Assembly (NCBI GenBank): GCA_910583725.1
Contig: CAJTXZ010000003.1
Location: 20,778 to 84,777, forward strand
Source: an uncultured Vampirovibrio sp.
GTDB lineage: Bacteria > Cyanobacteriota > Vampirovibrionia > Gastranaerophilales > Gastranaerophilaceae
Reading direction: 5' to 3'
DNA length: 64,000 nucleotides
The notes beneath the pieces were generated by a model that saw only the letters and a program-made list of their open reading frames with translations, was not told where the DNA came from and did not search any database. Of the stretch, positions 45,021 through 54,140 are shown piece by piece. Position 1 is the stretch's first letter. Every line of letters starts with the position of its first letter. A program made the position numbers and the translations under genes.

Positions 45021-45085
45021 TATAGAAATTTTATTTCTAGACTTGAAACGAATCTGCTTATTATTGAACCTATTAGGAGAGTACC

Positions 45086-46219
45086 TTGTTATATTATCGT
45101 TATCGCCCAATAAATGAATTATCACTAAAAGAATTACGCTATGGGGAAATGTATTTTTCTTCCACGAAAGAAAATAATGACCCTTATGACGGCAAAGTTT
45201 TCTTGCTTTATAATTTTGATGAAGAGAAATGGAAACGGCTATTTGAAAGGGCTTGGCAAAATGTTAAGCTTCCAAAAGATTTATTATCACAAATAGCTAT
45301 GGATTTAGCAAAAATTGTTGTTAAAAATAATCCAAAAACTTATGAAGATGTGAAAACATTTGACTTTCAAAAAGCGTTGTTATTATCATATCCTCAAACA
45401 GGGACTTTGGGGTCTTACAATTTAGACCTATGCATTAAGAAATTTATAGAAATATACAAACCAGAACACAGTTATACGGTATCTTTTTCTAAAGTCAATG
45501 ATAATATACTTATGTGGTCTCATTATGCTTCTCAGCACAAAGGATATTGTCTTATATTTAAAGACTTTGACGGTTATTTATATCAAGATGAGTTTAATAA
45601 AGTAACATCTATGAAAAATTTAATTATAGGTGATAGGTTTCCATTTAAAGATGTGATTTATGTTCCAGAATGCCAACTCATTGATGCATCCAGATTTATG
45701 CCAAGAATATCTGATATAAAATTTGAAAGCGAAGATGAAAGAATAGCTTTTTGTAATGAAAATGAAGCTAAGTGTTTAGAAAAACATACATGTTGGGAAT
45801 ATGAAGAAGAGTCTAGATTATTACTCCATACTGCACCAGCTTGGATTACTGGAAAGCATATTGAATATACAAAAGAAGAGCGATTATTTTATTATAAACC
45901 TACTCAATTAGTTGGTATTATACTCGGAGCTTTGATGGATAATGAAACAAAAGACAGAGTTAAAGAAATTATCCGAAAGAATAATCACAAAATAGGAGAA
46001 AATCATAAAGAAGGAGCTTTGTTTGATTTTGTGTTATTTGAAGCTTGCATGTTTAATGACAGAAGAGATGTCTGCGTTCAGCCTTCAGAAATATATAGCT
46101 TTGGAGATATTATAACAAAAGAGGATAAGGATTTTGATTCTCGTTATAATGATTGGAAAAAAGGAAAAGCATTGGTTCTAAACGGACATAGGGGTGGAAA
46201 AATAGAATATTATCCATAA
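45086..46219 (+). CDS. DUF2971-family protein
   Basis: This 377-residue protein starts at TTG with AGGAGA 5 nt upstream. It shows the DUF2971 pattern 'YYRYRPINELSLKELRYGEM' and 'YTVSFSKVNDNILMWSHYAS' followed by 'GYCLIFKD'. Members are frequent in defence islands, and no reaction is established to my knowledge. It sits between the Bro-N gene and hsdM, co-directional. Confidence 0.8.
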   Translation: MLYYRYRPINELSLKELRYGEMYFSSTKENNDPYDGKVFLLYNFDEEKWKRLFERAWQNVKLPKDLLSQIAMDLAKIVVKNNPKTYEDVKTFDFQKALLLSYPQTGTLGSYNLDLCIKKFIEIYKPEHSYTVSFSKVNDNILMWSHYASQHKGYCLIFKDFDGYLYQDEFNKVTSMKNLIIGDRFPFKDVIYVPECQLIDASRFMPRISDIKFESEDERIAFCNENEAKCLEKHTCWEYEEESRLLLHTAPAWITGKHIEYTKEERLFYYKPTQLVGIILGALMDNETKDRVKEIIRKNNHKIGENHKEGALFDFVLFEACMFNDRRDVCVQPSEIYSFGDIITKEDKDFDSRYNDWKKGKALVLNGHRGGKIEYYP

Positions 46220-46268
46220 GCCAAAGGATTGTTTGTGGTAATATTAGTGTATAAATAGGAGTTATAGA

Positions 46269-47726
46269 ATGGCAACAATATTAGAGCAAAAAGCACAGAT
46301 AGATAAACTTTGGGAGACTTTTTGGAGCAATGGAATTTCTAATCCCTTAACTGTTATAGAACAGATTTCATATTTGTTCTTTATTAAAGAACTCGATGAC
46401 AGGCAGACTTTAGCTGAAAGAAAAGCGTTGCTGACTGGTCAGCCGGTAGAGAATCCTATTTTTGATGAAACACCAAGACAACAAAACATGCGTTGGTCGA
46501 GATTCAAAGATTTTCAACCCGGTGAAATGTTCAAAATAATACAAGAAGATGTATTCCCATTCATCAAAACATTAGGTGGTGAAAAGTTTGCTAAATATAT
46601 GAAAGATGCCGTTTTTATGATTCCATCACCTTCTCTACTAGCAGATGCCGTTGATAAGATAAGTGCTTTAGAGATGAAGGATTTAGACACAAAAGGGGAT
46701 TTGTATGAATATCTTTTATCTAAAATTGCTCAAGCAGGTGTAAATGGACAATTCAGAACCCCAAGACACATTGGGAAAATGATGGTTGAACTTGCTGATA
46801 TCCAGCCTGATGATATTGTTTGCGACCCGGCATGTGGTACGGCTGGATTTTTGATTTGTGCAATTATGTACCTTAAACAAAAACATCCGAATATGTTTAT
46901 GGATGCAGATAAGAAGAAACACTTCGATAATAATATGTTCTACGGTTTTGATTTTGATTATTCAATGCTCAGAATAGCTTCTATGAATATGATGTCGCAC
47001 GGACACCAAAACCCGAATATTGATTATCAAGATTCGTTATCAGAAGATGCTTCAGAACTCAAAGAGTTTTGTACCTGCATTATTGCAAACCCTCCGTTTA
47101 AGGGTTCAGTGAACGAGGATACCATTGCAAAGAATATTATTTCAGAAGTAAACACTAAAAAGACAGAACTGCTATTTTTGGCTCTAATGATAAGAATGCT
47201 TAAAACCGGGGGCAGAGCTTGTGTTATTGTTCCTGATGGAGTTTTATTCGGAACATCTAATGCTCATACCTCTATAAGGAAGAAACTTATTGATAACCAA
47301 AAACTTGAAGCAGTTATTTCAATGCCAAGTGGAGTATTCAAACCTTACGCAGGAGTTTCAACTGCAATTTTGATATTCACTAAGACTAATAAAGGTGGTA
47401 CAGACAAAGTTTGGTTCTATGATATGCAAAATGACGGATTTACTTTGAATGACAACCGTACACCAATAGAAGAAAACGACATCCCGGATATCATCAAGTC
47501 TTTCAAAAACAGACATAATGAAGATAATGCTGATAGAAAAGCAAAGCACTTCTTTGTAGATGCTGATGAAATCAGACAAAACGGATATGATTTATCCATC
47601 AATAAATACAAAGAAGTTGAATATGAAGAAGTTGTTTATGATTCGCCAAAGAACATCCTTGCTGATATAAAAGTTCTTGAAGATGAAGTTCAACAAGGGC
47701 TGAAAGAATTAGAGGGGATGATATAA
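46269..47726 (+). CDS. hsdM: Type I restriction-modification DNA methylase subunit
   Basis: This 485-residue N6-adenine methyltransferase subunit has the HsdM N-terminal domain ('ISYLFFIKELDD'), SAM motif I 'DPACGTAGF' at 186-194 and catalytic NPPF at 274-277. AGGAG lies 8 nt before the ATG. The hsdS start overlaps its stop by one base (TAATG), so M and S are coupled as needed for the M2S complex. Confidence 0.97.
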   Translation: MATILEQKAQIDKLWETFWSNGISNPLTVIEQISYLFFIKELDDRQTLAERKALLTGQPVENPIFDETPRQQNMRWSRFKDFQPGEMFKIIQEDVFPFIKTLGGEKFAKYMKDAVFMIPSPSLLADAVDKISALEMKDLDTKGDLYEYLLSKIAQAGVNGQFRTPRHIGKMMVELADIQPDDIVCDPACGTAGFLICAIMYLKQKHPNMFMDADKKKHFDNNMFYGFDFDYSMLRIASMNMMSHGHQNPNIDYQDSLSEDASELKEFCTCIIANPPFKGSVNEDTIAKNIISEVNTKKTELLFLALMIRMLKTGGRACVIVPDGVLFGTSNAHTSIRKKLIDNQKLEAVISMPSGVFKPYAGVSTAILIFTKTNKGGTDKVWFYDMQNDGFTLNDNRTPIEENDIPDIIKSFKNRHNEDNADRKAKHFFVDADEIRQNGYDLSINKYKEVEYEEVVYDSPKNILADIKVLEDEVQQGLKELEGMI

Positions 47727-48844
47727 TGACAACAAAAGTCGCAAAATTAGAAGATATTGCAAATATTGACTATGGAACAAGGGTTGTAAAGAGTCGTGAC
47801 CAAGGAACAATATATCCTGTTTATGGTGGTGGTGGTGAAACTTTCAAAATGGATAAATACAACAGAGAAAATTGTGTTGTTGTTTCTCGCTTTGCCATGT
47901 CTCCGCTTTGTACAAGATATGTAAGTGAAAAAATATTCCTAAATGACAGTGGACTAACTGTATCTACAAAAGATGAAAACGCACTATTGCAAGAATATTT
48001 AGATTGGTGCATATTAAGTCGTAATGATGAAATATATTCGTTAGGTAGAGGTGCTGCTCAAAGAAACTTGGAAATTCCTTCTTTTAAAGCAATGAATATT
48101 TCCTACCCACAAGATATAGAAAAACAAAAGGAAGTTGTTAGAAAGTTAAGATTAGCAGATGAGATACGACAGAAGAAGAAACTTGCCAATGACAAACTTG
48201 ACGAGTTCCTAAAATCCACATTCATATACATGTTTGGCAACCCAGAAATTAATGAAAAACATTGGAAATCTGGAACAGTTAGAGATATTATCAAAGAAGC
48301 AAAATACGGAACAAGTAGCAAAGCTGGAAGCGAAGGAGCATATCCTATTTTACGAATGGGCAATTTAACATACAGTGGAGTAATTACGCTTGATGATTTA
48401 AAATATATTGATTTAAAGGCAGATGAATTAGACAAGTATATAGTCAAAAAGGGTGACATATTGTTTAATAGAACAAATAGTAAAGAACTTGTTGGCAAGA
48501 CGGCTGTATTTAGAAATGAAGAGCCTATGGCATTTGCAGGATATTTAGTAAGAGTAAGAACAAATGAAAAAGCAAATCCAGAGTTTTTGAGTGCATTTAT
48601 GAACAGTGATTACATGAAAAGAATACTGCAACTTAAATGCAAGAATATTGTTGGAATGGCAAATATCAACGCACAAGAAATGCAGAATTTTACAATATAT
48701 ATTCCACCAATCGAACTTCAAAACAAATTTGCCCAAATCGTTGAAAAAGTTGAAGCTCAGAAACAGAAGAACGAGCTGGTTATAGAACAAATGAATAATT
48801 TATTAAACTCCATTTCTCAAAGGGCGTTTAATATCGAATTGTAA
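47726..48844 (+). CDS. hsdS: Type I restriction-modification specificity subunit
   Basis: This 372-residue two-repeat protein has target-recognition domain 1 at about 1-135 and spacer helix 'KEVVRKLRLADEIRQKKKLA'. Target-recognition domain 2 is at about 180-330 and ends with 'IPPIELQNKFAQIVEKVEAQ'. The duplicated domain plus helix layout determines a bipartite target. It is complete, and no second or silent hsdS or nearby inverted repeat is present, so shuffling is not evident here. Confidence 0.95.
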   Translation: MTTKVAKLEDIANIDYGTRVVKSRDQGTIYPVYGGGGETFKMDKYNRENCVVVSRFAMSPLCTRYVSEKIFLNDSGLTVSTKDENALLQEYLDWCILSRNDEIYSLGRGAAQRNLEIPSFKAMNISYPQDIEKQKEVVRKLRLADEIRQKKKLANDKLDEFLKSTFIYMFGNPEINEKHWKSGTVRDIIKEAKYGTSSKAGSEGAYPILRMGNLTYSGVITLDDLKYIDLKADELDKYIVKKGDILFNRTNSKELVGKTAVFRNEEPMAFAGYLVRVRTNEKANPEFLSAFMNSDYMKRILQLKCKNIVGMANINAQEMQNFTIYIPPIELQNKFAQIVEKVEAQKQKNELVIEQMNNLLNSISQRAFNIEL

Positions 48845-48926
48845 AGTTTTATTAAACTTTCTAGTTCTTTCTATTGTATTTTATTCTCCTTGCTAGTATT
48901 ATTATATCATAAGGAGATTAATTCTG

Positions 48927-49328
48927 ATGTATAATACAGAAATGATTCGGCAGGTTAAAACACATATTGAAAATCTAAAACAAGAAAAGACTAGAATAGA
49001 ACAAGAAATTGTTGCAGCTCAGAATTATCTTGATGTTTTGCAAGGCAATAGTTCTAAAGCTCAATTCAGTGAAGTTCGCAAAGGTAATCAAACAGATGAA
49101 GCTCGTGAAAGGATGCGTAAAGCACAACAAGAGCGTCAAGAACGCGAACGCAGATTAAGAGTTCAGACAATAAAGGATTTTCTATCAGCTAGAGATTCTG
49201 CTACCACTCAAGAGATAGCAAATCATCTTAATCTCAAGGAAAATGCAACAAAACGCTATTTGCGTGGCTGTAGCGATTTTGAGGAAATTCGAATAAATGT
49301 TTGGAAATATGATGATATTCCGTTTTAA
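48927..49328 (+). CDS. Coiled-coil plus winged-helix small protein in the hsd operon
   Basis: This 133-residue protein has a heptad-rich coiled coil at about 5-42 and a very Arg/Gln/Glu-rich helix (about 55-85, 'RERMRKAQQERQERERRLRV'). A C-terminal winged helix follows ('QEIANHLNLKENATKRYLRG'). It has TAAGGAG upstream. Placed between hsdS and hsdR, it may be a controller or adaptor of the restriction genes; no named family is recognised. Confidence 0.65.
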   Translation: MYNTEMIRQVKTHIENLKQEKTRIEQEIVAAQNYLDVLQGNSSKAQFSEVRKGNQTDEARERMRKAQQERQERERRLRVQTIKDFLSARDSATTQEIANHLNLKENATKRYLRGCSDFEEIRINVWKYDDIPF

Positions 49329-49399
49329 AAAATCAAGGGTAAGGTCGATATCCGTTAGGCTACGGTCTTGAAGATAATTAGGGGAAGGAGAAAATAAAA

Positions 49400-49519
49400 A
49401 TGGCAAAAAAATCATTTTATCAAGATGCTAAAACAGGCAAAATCGTTTCTAGCGACTATGCCAAAAAGCATCCAAATACAACCATTAAACATACCTTTGA
49501 CACCAAAAAAGGAAAATAG
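49400..49519 (+). CDS. 39-residue basic protein of type I R-M loci
   Basis: A short frame with GGGGAAGGAG 9 nt before its ATG encodes a 39-residue Lys-rich peptide starting 'MAKKSFYQDAKTGKIVSSDY'. Similar tiny proteins (MAKK-[ST]-FY-x-D...Y-A-x-K-H-P-x-T-T) occur beside type I restriction genes in other bacteria, from memory. The strong ribosome site, and the terminator after it, argue that it is real. Role unknown. Confidence 0.65.
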   Translation: MAKKSFYQDAKTGKIVSSDYAKKHPNTTIKHTFDTKKGK

Positions 49520-49592
49520 TCTGCAGAATTGAACCCTCAACAGACTATCATTTCTTCCAAATCCACCGTCAGTCTTCATCTAGCAGGTGGTT

Positions 49593-49628
49593 AAAGAGAC
49601 AGGACTCATTTCTCCTGTCTCTTTATTT
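49593..49628 (+). terminator. Terminator separating the M-S genes from hsdR
   Basis: AAAGAGACAGGA (49593-49604) is exactly complementary to TCCTGTCTCTTT (49613-49624) with an 8-nt loop, then ATTTTC. It can work on both strands. It means hsdR needs its own promoter. Confidence 0.85.
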
Positions 49629-49690
49629 TCACATTTCTTAAACGAAAAATCAAGTATTTCATGAAGAAATGTTAAAGAGATTTGGGTTTT

Positions 49691-49701
49691 TGTGCTATAA
49701 T
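49691..49701 (+). promoter_or_regulatory. Extended -10 promoter of hsdR
   Basis: TGTGCTATAAT contains TATAAT (49696-49701) with an upstream TG element, 18 bp before the ATG. A weak -35, TTAAAG (49672-49677), is 18 bp further upstream. The same TGCTATAAT string occurs before the second LSR. Confidence 0.55.
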
Positions 49702-49719
49702 TAACGCAACAGGTGAAGT

Positions 49720-52700
49720 ATGAGTAATTTTGAATTCTTACAAACTGAATGGAATGACATATATCAGCTAACCAAAGAAGCTGAAAGCTGTATTTGGTCA
49801 AAACCAACCTATGCTTGTCTCATTAACAGGAAAGCTCTGGAAAAAGCCGTTGTTTGGATGTATAAGAATGATGAAGACTTAATATTACCTTATGACACAA
49901 CATTGAATTCACTGCTCCATGAAGATTCGTTTGTAAAGAATATACATAAAGCATTGATTCCGAAAGTGAACCTTATTAAGAAGCTTGGAAATATTGCAGC
50001 CCATGAAACCACACAACTTTCTGATGTGGATGCAATGAATTCAACAAGAGAATTATTTCACTTCTTGTACTGGTTATATCTTGTTTATTCAGAAGTTGAG
50101 CCAACAAGAGGTTTAAAGTTTAACGAAACTCTTATCCAAAAAGTTCCTCCAGAGCAGGCTGAAATTGAACGGTTAAAGAAAGAGATTGAAAAAAGAGAAC
50201 AAGAACTTCTTAATAAAGCTGATTTAGAAAAAGAGAACAAGGAACTTCTGGAGCAGGTAAAACAGATTAAAGCTCAACAGCGTGAAGTCTCCAAAGATTA
50301 TGATTACAATGAAGCTCAAACAAGAAAATACTACATTGATGTATTGTTAAAAGAAGTTGGATGGGATATATCACAGGCGAACGCCACAGAATACGAAGTT
50401 CAAGGTATGCCAAACTCAACAGGGGTGGGGTATGTTGATTATGTACTTTGGGGAGATAACGGTAAACCAGTCGGACTTGTTGAAGCTAAAAAGACAATGC
50501 GTGATGCGAAAGTTGGAAGAGAACAGGCTGAATTATATGCTAATTGTTTAGAGAAGAAATTCGGTCAACGACCTATTATGTTCTACTCTAATGGCTATAA
50601 GCATTATATCTGGGATGATACAAATTACCCACCAAGAGAAGTCTGTGGATTCTATTCAAAAGATGATTTGCAACGGTTAATCAACAGACGAGATACAAAA
50701 AGAGATTTGATTAATGTTGATTTGAATAAGGATATTGCAGGTCGACCTTACCAAGAAAGATGTATCAAAAGCGTTTGCGAAAACTTCCAAAGCAAAAACA
50801 GGAAGTCACTGCTTGTTATGGCAACAGGTACCGGGAAAACTCGTGTTGCGATTTCTATTGTTGATATTTTAACAAGATACAACTGGGCAAAGCGAGTTTT
50901 GTTTTTAGCTGATAGAATTCCTTTGGTAGTGCAGGCTCAAAGGGCTTGTGCAAATGTAATGCCGGACTTGAACCCTGTGAATTTATTAGATACAGATGAC
51001 AATGTTACAAATAGCAGATTTGTTGTTTCAACATATCAAACTATGATGAATCTGATTGATGCTAAGAAGTCTGATAGGAAATTGTATTCTGTCGGATATT
51101 TTGATTTGATTATTGTTGATGAAGCTCACAGAAGTATTTACAAGCGTTACGGAGAGATATTTAACTATTTTGATGCACTGATGCTCGGTTTAACAGCTAC
51201 TCCAAAGAACGGTATAGATAAGAATACCTACAAGGTTTTTGATTTACCTAAAGGTGTTCCTACGGATTGTTATGAATACCAAGAAGCAGTTGAGCAAGGA
51301 TATTTAGTTCCGTATGAAGTGATTGATACATCTACAAAATTCTTAAGAGAAGGTATTAAGTACAGTGAACTTTCAGAAGAAGAAAAAGATGAATATGAAA
51401 CTCTATTCTATGACGAAGAAACAGGAACTTTACCAGATGCGATAAATTCGGCTAAGCTGAACAAATGGTTGTTTAATGCCGATACTGTAGATAAGATTCT
51501 TGAAAACTTAATGGTAAACGGCATTAAGGTTCAAGGCGGGAATAAGTTAGGTAAGACAATAATATTCGCTCAGAACCAAAAACACGCTGACTTCATTGCA
51601 GAAAGGTTTGATAAGAGCTATAAGCAATATAACGGTAAATTTGCAAGAGTTATCACTTATAAAACCGAATACGCACAAAATTTGATTGATGAATTTTCGG
51701 TAAACGAAAAAGAACCTACTATTGCAATATCCGTTGATAAATTGGATACCGGGGTTGATGTACTTGGTATAGTGAATCTGGTGTTCTTTAAACCTGTGCG
51801 TTCTTATACAAAATTCATTCAGATGATAGGCAGAGGCACAAGATTGTGTCCTAACCTGTTTGGGCTTAATGACCATAAGAAGAAATTCTACATATTTGAT
51901 GCTTGTGGAAACTTTGAATATTTTGACAGTAACCCTCCAAAGTCAAATGGTGGTGATACCTTATCATTAGATGAAGCGTTATTCATTAAGAGATTGTCGC
52001 TCGCTGAAAATATTAAAGATGATAATGACAAGTTAAAACAGTATTCAACAGAGATTAAAGACGGTCTTCATAATATTGTAAAAACAATGAACAGAGATAA
52101 CTTTATTGTAAGAAGATACCTGGAAGATGTTGACAAGTTTTCTGACCGTAACATTTGGGATAACCTTGAAGATACAGATTTAACAACAATTACAGGCAGC
52201 GTTGCAAAACTTCCAACTACCATAAGCGAAGGAAATGAATTAACAAAAAGATTTGACTTGCTGATTCTTAATATGCAACTAGCTTTATACTCATCTGAAT
52301 TAGATAAATTTGAAAAATATAAAACGAAGTTGAGAATACTAGCTAACTTATTAGAAGCCAAAGCTCCTATTCCTCAAGTGAAAAAACATATTGAATTAAT
52401 ATGTGATATTCAAACGGAAGAATACTGGGAAGGTATAACGATTCTTGAACTGGAAGAAATCAGACGAAAATTAAGAAACCTCGTTGATGTCTTGGATTAT
52501 GAGAAACAAGAGATAGTTTATACTGATTTTACAGATGAAATAACAACAGCAGGAACAAATGGAAGTGACAGAAGTGTACCAGAGGTTGATATCGACAGAG
52601 TTCAGTACGAGAAGAAGGTAAAAGCATTCCTTAAAGAACACGAAAATGAAATAGCTATCAACAAATTGAAGTTCAACAAGCCTTTGACAGAATTGGACTT

Positions 52701-53082
52701 CCAACAGCTAGTGAAAATCCTAAAAGAGAATGCTGATATTGTAGGTACAGAGGACAAATTCAAAGCACTGGTTGGAGATTTAGGATTAGGTGAATTCATC
52801 CGTAAGGTTATAGGTCTTGAAAGTTCTGAAATTGAACTGGTATTTGCACAGTATTTGGATAAAAACACCTTTAATGTTAATCAGATTAGATTCATAGAAC
52901 AGATAATTGCATACCTGAAAATAAACGGCACAATGCTAAATCTGGGTAGTTTGTTTGAATCTCCATTCATAGATATGAATTCTGATAGTATCTATGGTGT
53001 ATTTTCATCAAACGATGTAAACAATATAGTTAGTTTAATCAAAGAAATTAATGAAAACGCAAATCTAAGAAAGTTCATGTAA
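49720..53082 (+). CDS. hsdR: Type I restriction endonuclease subunit
   Basis: This 1,120-residue motor-nuclease has an N-terminal DUF4145-like domain (about 15-130) and a coiled coil (145-190). The PD-(D/E)xK nuclease has Asp240 and E255-A-K257. The SF2 helicase has Walker A 'ATGTGKT' (368-374), D467-E-A-H470, 'GLTATPKNG' and 'QMIGRGTRLCPNLF'. The C-terminal EcoEI_R-like region probably binds M2S. All catalytic motifs are intact, so the system looks functional. It is transcribed from its own promoter after a terminator. Confidence 0.97.
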   Translation: MSNFEFLQTEWNDIYQLTKEAESCIWSKPTYACLINRKALEKAVVWMYKNDEDLILPYDTTLNSLLHEDSFVKNIHKALIPKVNLIKKLGNIAAHETTQLSDVDAMNSTRELFHFLYWLYLVYSEVEPTRGLKFNETLIQKVPPEQAEIERLKKEIEKREQELLNKADLEKENKELLEQVKQIKAQQREVSKDYDYNEAQTRKYYIDVLLKEVGWDISQANATEYEVQGMPNSTGVGYVDYVLWGDNGKPVGLVEAKKTMRDAKVGREQAELYANCLEKKFGQRPIMFYSNGYKHYIWDDTNYPPREVCGFYSKDDLQRLINRRDTKRDLINVDLNKDIAGRPYQERCIKSVCENFQSKNRKSLLVMATGTGKTRVAISIVDILTRYNWAKRVLFLADRIPLVVQAQRACANVMPDLNPVNLLDTDDNVTNSRFVVSTYQTMMNLIDAKKSDRKLYSVGYFDLIIVDEAHRSIYKRYGEIFNYFDALMLGLTATPKNGIDKNTYKVFDLPKGVPTDCYEYQEAVEQGYLVPYEVIDTSTKFLREGIKYSELSEEEKDEYETLFYDEETGTLPDAINSAKLNKWLFNADTVDKILENLMVNGIKVQGGNKLGKTIIFAQNQKHADFIAERFDKSYKQYNGKFARVITYKTEYAQNLIDEFSVNEKEPTIAISVDKLDTGVDVLGIVNLVFFKPVRSYTKFIQMIGRGTRLCPNLFGLNDHKKKFYIFDACGNFEYFDSNPPKSNGGDTLSLDEALFIKRLSLAENIKDDNDKLKQYSTEIKDGLHNIVKTMNRDNFIVRRYLEDVDKFSDRNIWDNLEDTDLTTITGSVAKLPTTISEGNELTKRFDLLILNMQLALYSSELDKFEKYKTKLRILANLLEAKAPIPQVKKHIELICDIQTEEYWEGITILELEEIRRKLRNLVDVLDYEKQEIVYTDFTDEITTAGTNGSDRSVPEVDIDRVQYEKKVKAFLKEHENEIAINKLKFNKPLTELDFQQLVKILKENADIVGTEDKFKALVGDLGLGEFIRKVIGLESSEIELVFAQYLDKNTFNVNQIRFIEQIIAYLKINGTMLNLGSLFESPFIDMNSDSIYGVFSSNDVNNIVSLIKEINENANLRKFM

Positions 53083-53133
53083 GCTCTGCTATTTTACATT
53101 ACAAACATACCTTAATAAACCGGGAGTATAAGA

Positions 53134-54138
53134 GTGGAAAATGATTTAAACAAAGGTGAAATAGTAATATATACAAGTACAAACGGTTCTGTTTCTCTTG
53201 ATGTCAAACTGGAGCAAGATACAATCTGGCTTACTCAAGATATGATAGTTAAATTGTTTGATTCAAGCAAGGCAAATATATCAGAACATATTTCTCATAT
53301 ATTTGAAGACAAAGAACTATCAAAAGATTCAACTGTTCGGAATTTCCGAACAGTTCGAAAAGAAGGCAACAGAAATGTTTCAAGGGAACTTGAATACTAC
53401 AATCTTGATATGATTATAGCAGTTGGCTACAGGGTAAATTCAAAGAAAGCTACTCAGTTTAGAATCTGGGCAACAAATGTGTTAAGGGATTATCTTACTA
53501 AAGGTTATGTTGTAAATTCTAAACAACTCCAGTCTCAAAAAGAGAAAATTGAAGCTCTTAAAACTACTGTAAGTCTATTATCAAGAAGCCTTGCTAATCA
53601 AATTGAAAGTATAGACGAAGCTCAAAATGTTGCTAAACTTCTTGAAAACTTTGCTTTGGGATTAGATTTGTTGGATGATTTTGACCACAAGACACTTGAT
53701 AATCAAGGTCAAACACAAAAAGAAGTGGTGCGTATTTCAACAGATGAGTTTTTGAATGTCGTTAATAAGATGAAATCAGAGTTTGCAAGTGATGTGTTTG
53801 CAAACCCTAAAGATGATAGTTTTGAAAGTTCTGTTAATCAAATATATCAAACTTTCGGAGGGGAAGAACTTTATCCAACATTGGAAGAAAAGGCTTCGAT
53901 GTTGTTATATTTGATAACCAAAAATCACTCTTTCTCTGATGGAAACAAAAGAATTGCTGCAAGTTGTTTCTTGTATTTCTTAGATAGAAACGGAATATTA
54001 TACAAAGATGGCCTTCCTATAATCGACAACGGGACACTCTTTGCTTTGACGATTTTGATTGCAGAAAGTAATCCTAAAGAAATGGAAACCATGAAGCAGA
54101 TAGTTGTAAGTGTGTTGAACAAAGGATATAAGGAGTAA
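53134..54138 (+). CDS. RhuM-Fic fusion protein
   Basis: This 334-residue protein starts at GTG after GGGAG. Residues 5-130 are a RhuM (virulence_RhuM) domain with 'TIWLTQDMIVKLFDSSKANI' and 'YYNLDMIIAVGYRVNSK'. Residues 200-330 are a Fic/Doc domain with an intact motif H265-S-F-S-D-G-N-K-R273. Fic enzymes transfer AMP or related groups to proteins. The fusion is a known accessory of type I restriction loci. A 25-bp palindrome is embedded in the RhuM part. Confidence 0.92.
   Translation: MENDLNKGEIVIYTSTNGSVSLDVKLEQDTIWLTQDMIVKLFDSSKANISEHISHIFEDKELSKDSTVRNFRTVRKEGNRNVSRELEYYNLDMIIAVGYRVNSKKATQFRIWATNVLRDYLTKGYVVNSKQLQSQKEKIEALKTTVSLLSRSLANQIESIDEAQNVAKLLENFALGLDLLDDFDHKTLDNQGQTQKEVVRISTDEFLNVVNKMKSEFASDVFANPKDDSFESSVNQIYQTFGGEELYPTLEEKASMLLYLITKNHSFSDGNKRIAASCFLYFLDRNGILYKDGLPIIDNGTLFALTILIAESNPKEMETMKQIVVSVLNKGYKE
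53331..53355. repeat. 25-bp in-frame palindrome in the RhuM-Fic gene
   Basis: Arms AACTGTTCGGAA (53331-53342) and TTCCGAACAGTT (53344-53355) flank a single T. It encodes T-V-R-N-F-R-T-V, itself a near-symmetric peptide. Same 12+1+12 design and same outer AACTG/CAGTT as in the Bro-N gene 9 kb upstream. Confidence 0.88.
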
Positions 54139-54140
54139 CC

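Noticed and set aside
47726..48844. Phase-variable hsdS
   Set aside because: There is a single full-length hsdS, with no silent partial copies or inverted repeats beside it; the nearest serine recombinases are several kb away.
53331..53355. Palindrome as transcription terminator
   Set aside because: It is inside an intact gene, has a one-base centre and no U-tract.
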